Source: an uncultured Glaciecola sp. (GTDB taxonomy: Bacteria; Pseudomonadota; Gammaproteobacteria; Enterobacterales; Alteromonadaceae). From it: a stretch of DNA of 64,000 nucleotides. The notes below the pieces were generated by a model. It ran no database searches, had not been told where the DNA came from, and saw nothing but the letters and a program-made list of their open reading frames with translations. Positions 63,848-64,000 of this stretch are shown here, piece by piece (the stretch's first letter is position 1; every line of letters begins with the position of its first letter). The stretch spans positions 701,913 through 765,912 of the forward strand of contig NZ_CALJHY010000003.1 of assembly GCF_937770335.1 (NCBI RefSeq), written 5' to 3'. A program made the position numbers and the translations under genes.

Positions 63848-64000
63848 CCAACTTTTTAGGAGTTTTTGCTTATTCAGGAAAAACCATTGTAGAGCGATAA
63901 TTGCCGCTGCATTATCAACTTTTCCGCTGTCCAACCATTGCCTTGCATCTGATTCTTTGACCCTGTGAACCATAATATCTTCTGACTCGGTCTCTAATCC
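63842..64000 (-). CDS. nudF: ADP-ribose pyrophosphatase NudF, C-terminus only
   Basis: The last 52 codons plus stop of a Nudix hydrolase running off the window. GLETESEDIMVHRV then ARQWLDSGKVDNAAAIIALQW matches the end of E. coli NudF. It cleaves ADP-ribose to AMP and ribose 5-phosphate. In E. coli the order is nudF-yqiB-cpdA-yqiA-parE; here cpdA is missing from the run. The Nudix box itself lies outside the window. Confidence 0.85.
   Translation of the reverse strand, partial: GLETESEDIMVHRVKESDARQWLDSGKVDNAAAIIALQWFFLNKQKLLKSWN

Overview
This window is a chromosomal segment of a marine-type gammaproteobacterium, probably Alteromonadales-like. It is AT-rich by eye. The sigma-70, EF-P and DnaG sequences are close to those of enterics, and the RdgC, SrkA, TtpC-type TonB energiser and many TonB receptors fit that group. 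No rRNA, tRNA, prophage or CRISPR array was seen. Most of the DNA is housekeeping. The accessory layer is a dispersed short repeat family and one REP-type tyrosine transposase.

Layout. 1-11.7 kb, minus strand: a phosphate-starvation module made of phoB, phoR, a PstS-like protein, a duplicated lipoprotein, a large TonB-dependent receptor, then DUF3450 protein, TtpC-like channel and ExbB. Pho-box-like sites lie before phoB, the lipoprotein and the DUF3450 gene. 12-19 kb: rdgC, a small periplasmic protein, an HDOD protein, hinT, uppP, folK, folB, plsY and tsaD. 19.2-24 kb: the macromolecular synthesis operon rpsU-yqeY-dnaG-rpoD with an internal terminator and a heat-shock-like promoter. 24.2-28.4 kb: an RND efflux pair. 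28.6-37.5 kb: metabolic and small genes, including a Nudix-like lipoprotein without its catalytic glutamates, acyl-CoA dehydrogenase, methionine gamma-lyase with a divergent Lrp regulator, galM and ybaK. 37.8-42.4 kb: ccoG-srkA and a cobalamin riboswitch with btuB. 42.6-45.5 kb: two DsbA-like proteins, a lipoprotein methyltransferase and a parvulin. 45.6-53.4 kb: SulP transporter, bolA, alkB-like, rlmG, cyclophilin, acetolactate-synthase-like enzyme and aldehyde dehydrogenase. 53.5-57.5 kb: GNAT, GGCT-like protein and the complete EF-P lysylation set epmA, efp, epmB. 57.4-64 kb: yjfB-like, the transposase, an unknown protein, parE, yqiA, a broken yqiB and the end of nudF.

The most unusual signal is a repeat of about 19 bp with core AAGACACACCT. 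By hand I count 22 exact copies of its 9-base core GACACACCT, where base composition predicts fewer than one. Copies lie in intergenic DNA singly and as inverted pairs with one fixed orientation. Fifteen of the 22 are in the last 21 kb, around the transposase, which has such a pair just upstream. The same core also occurs inside six neighbouring genes, always on the coding strand and always in the frame that reads Asp-Thr-Pro, usually Lys-Asp-Thr-Pro. Where I can compare with E. coli homologues (EpmA, EpmB) it replaces residues and does not insert them. Paired terminator-like copies plus in-gene copies in a fixed frame resemble DNA uptake sequences. The adjacent transposase argues for a REP family. 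Both readings are given with tests.
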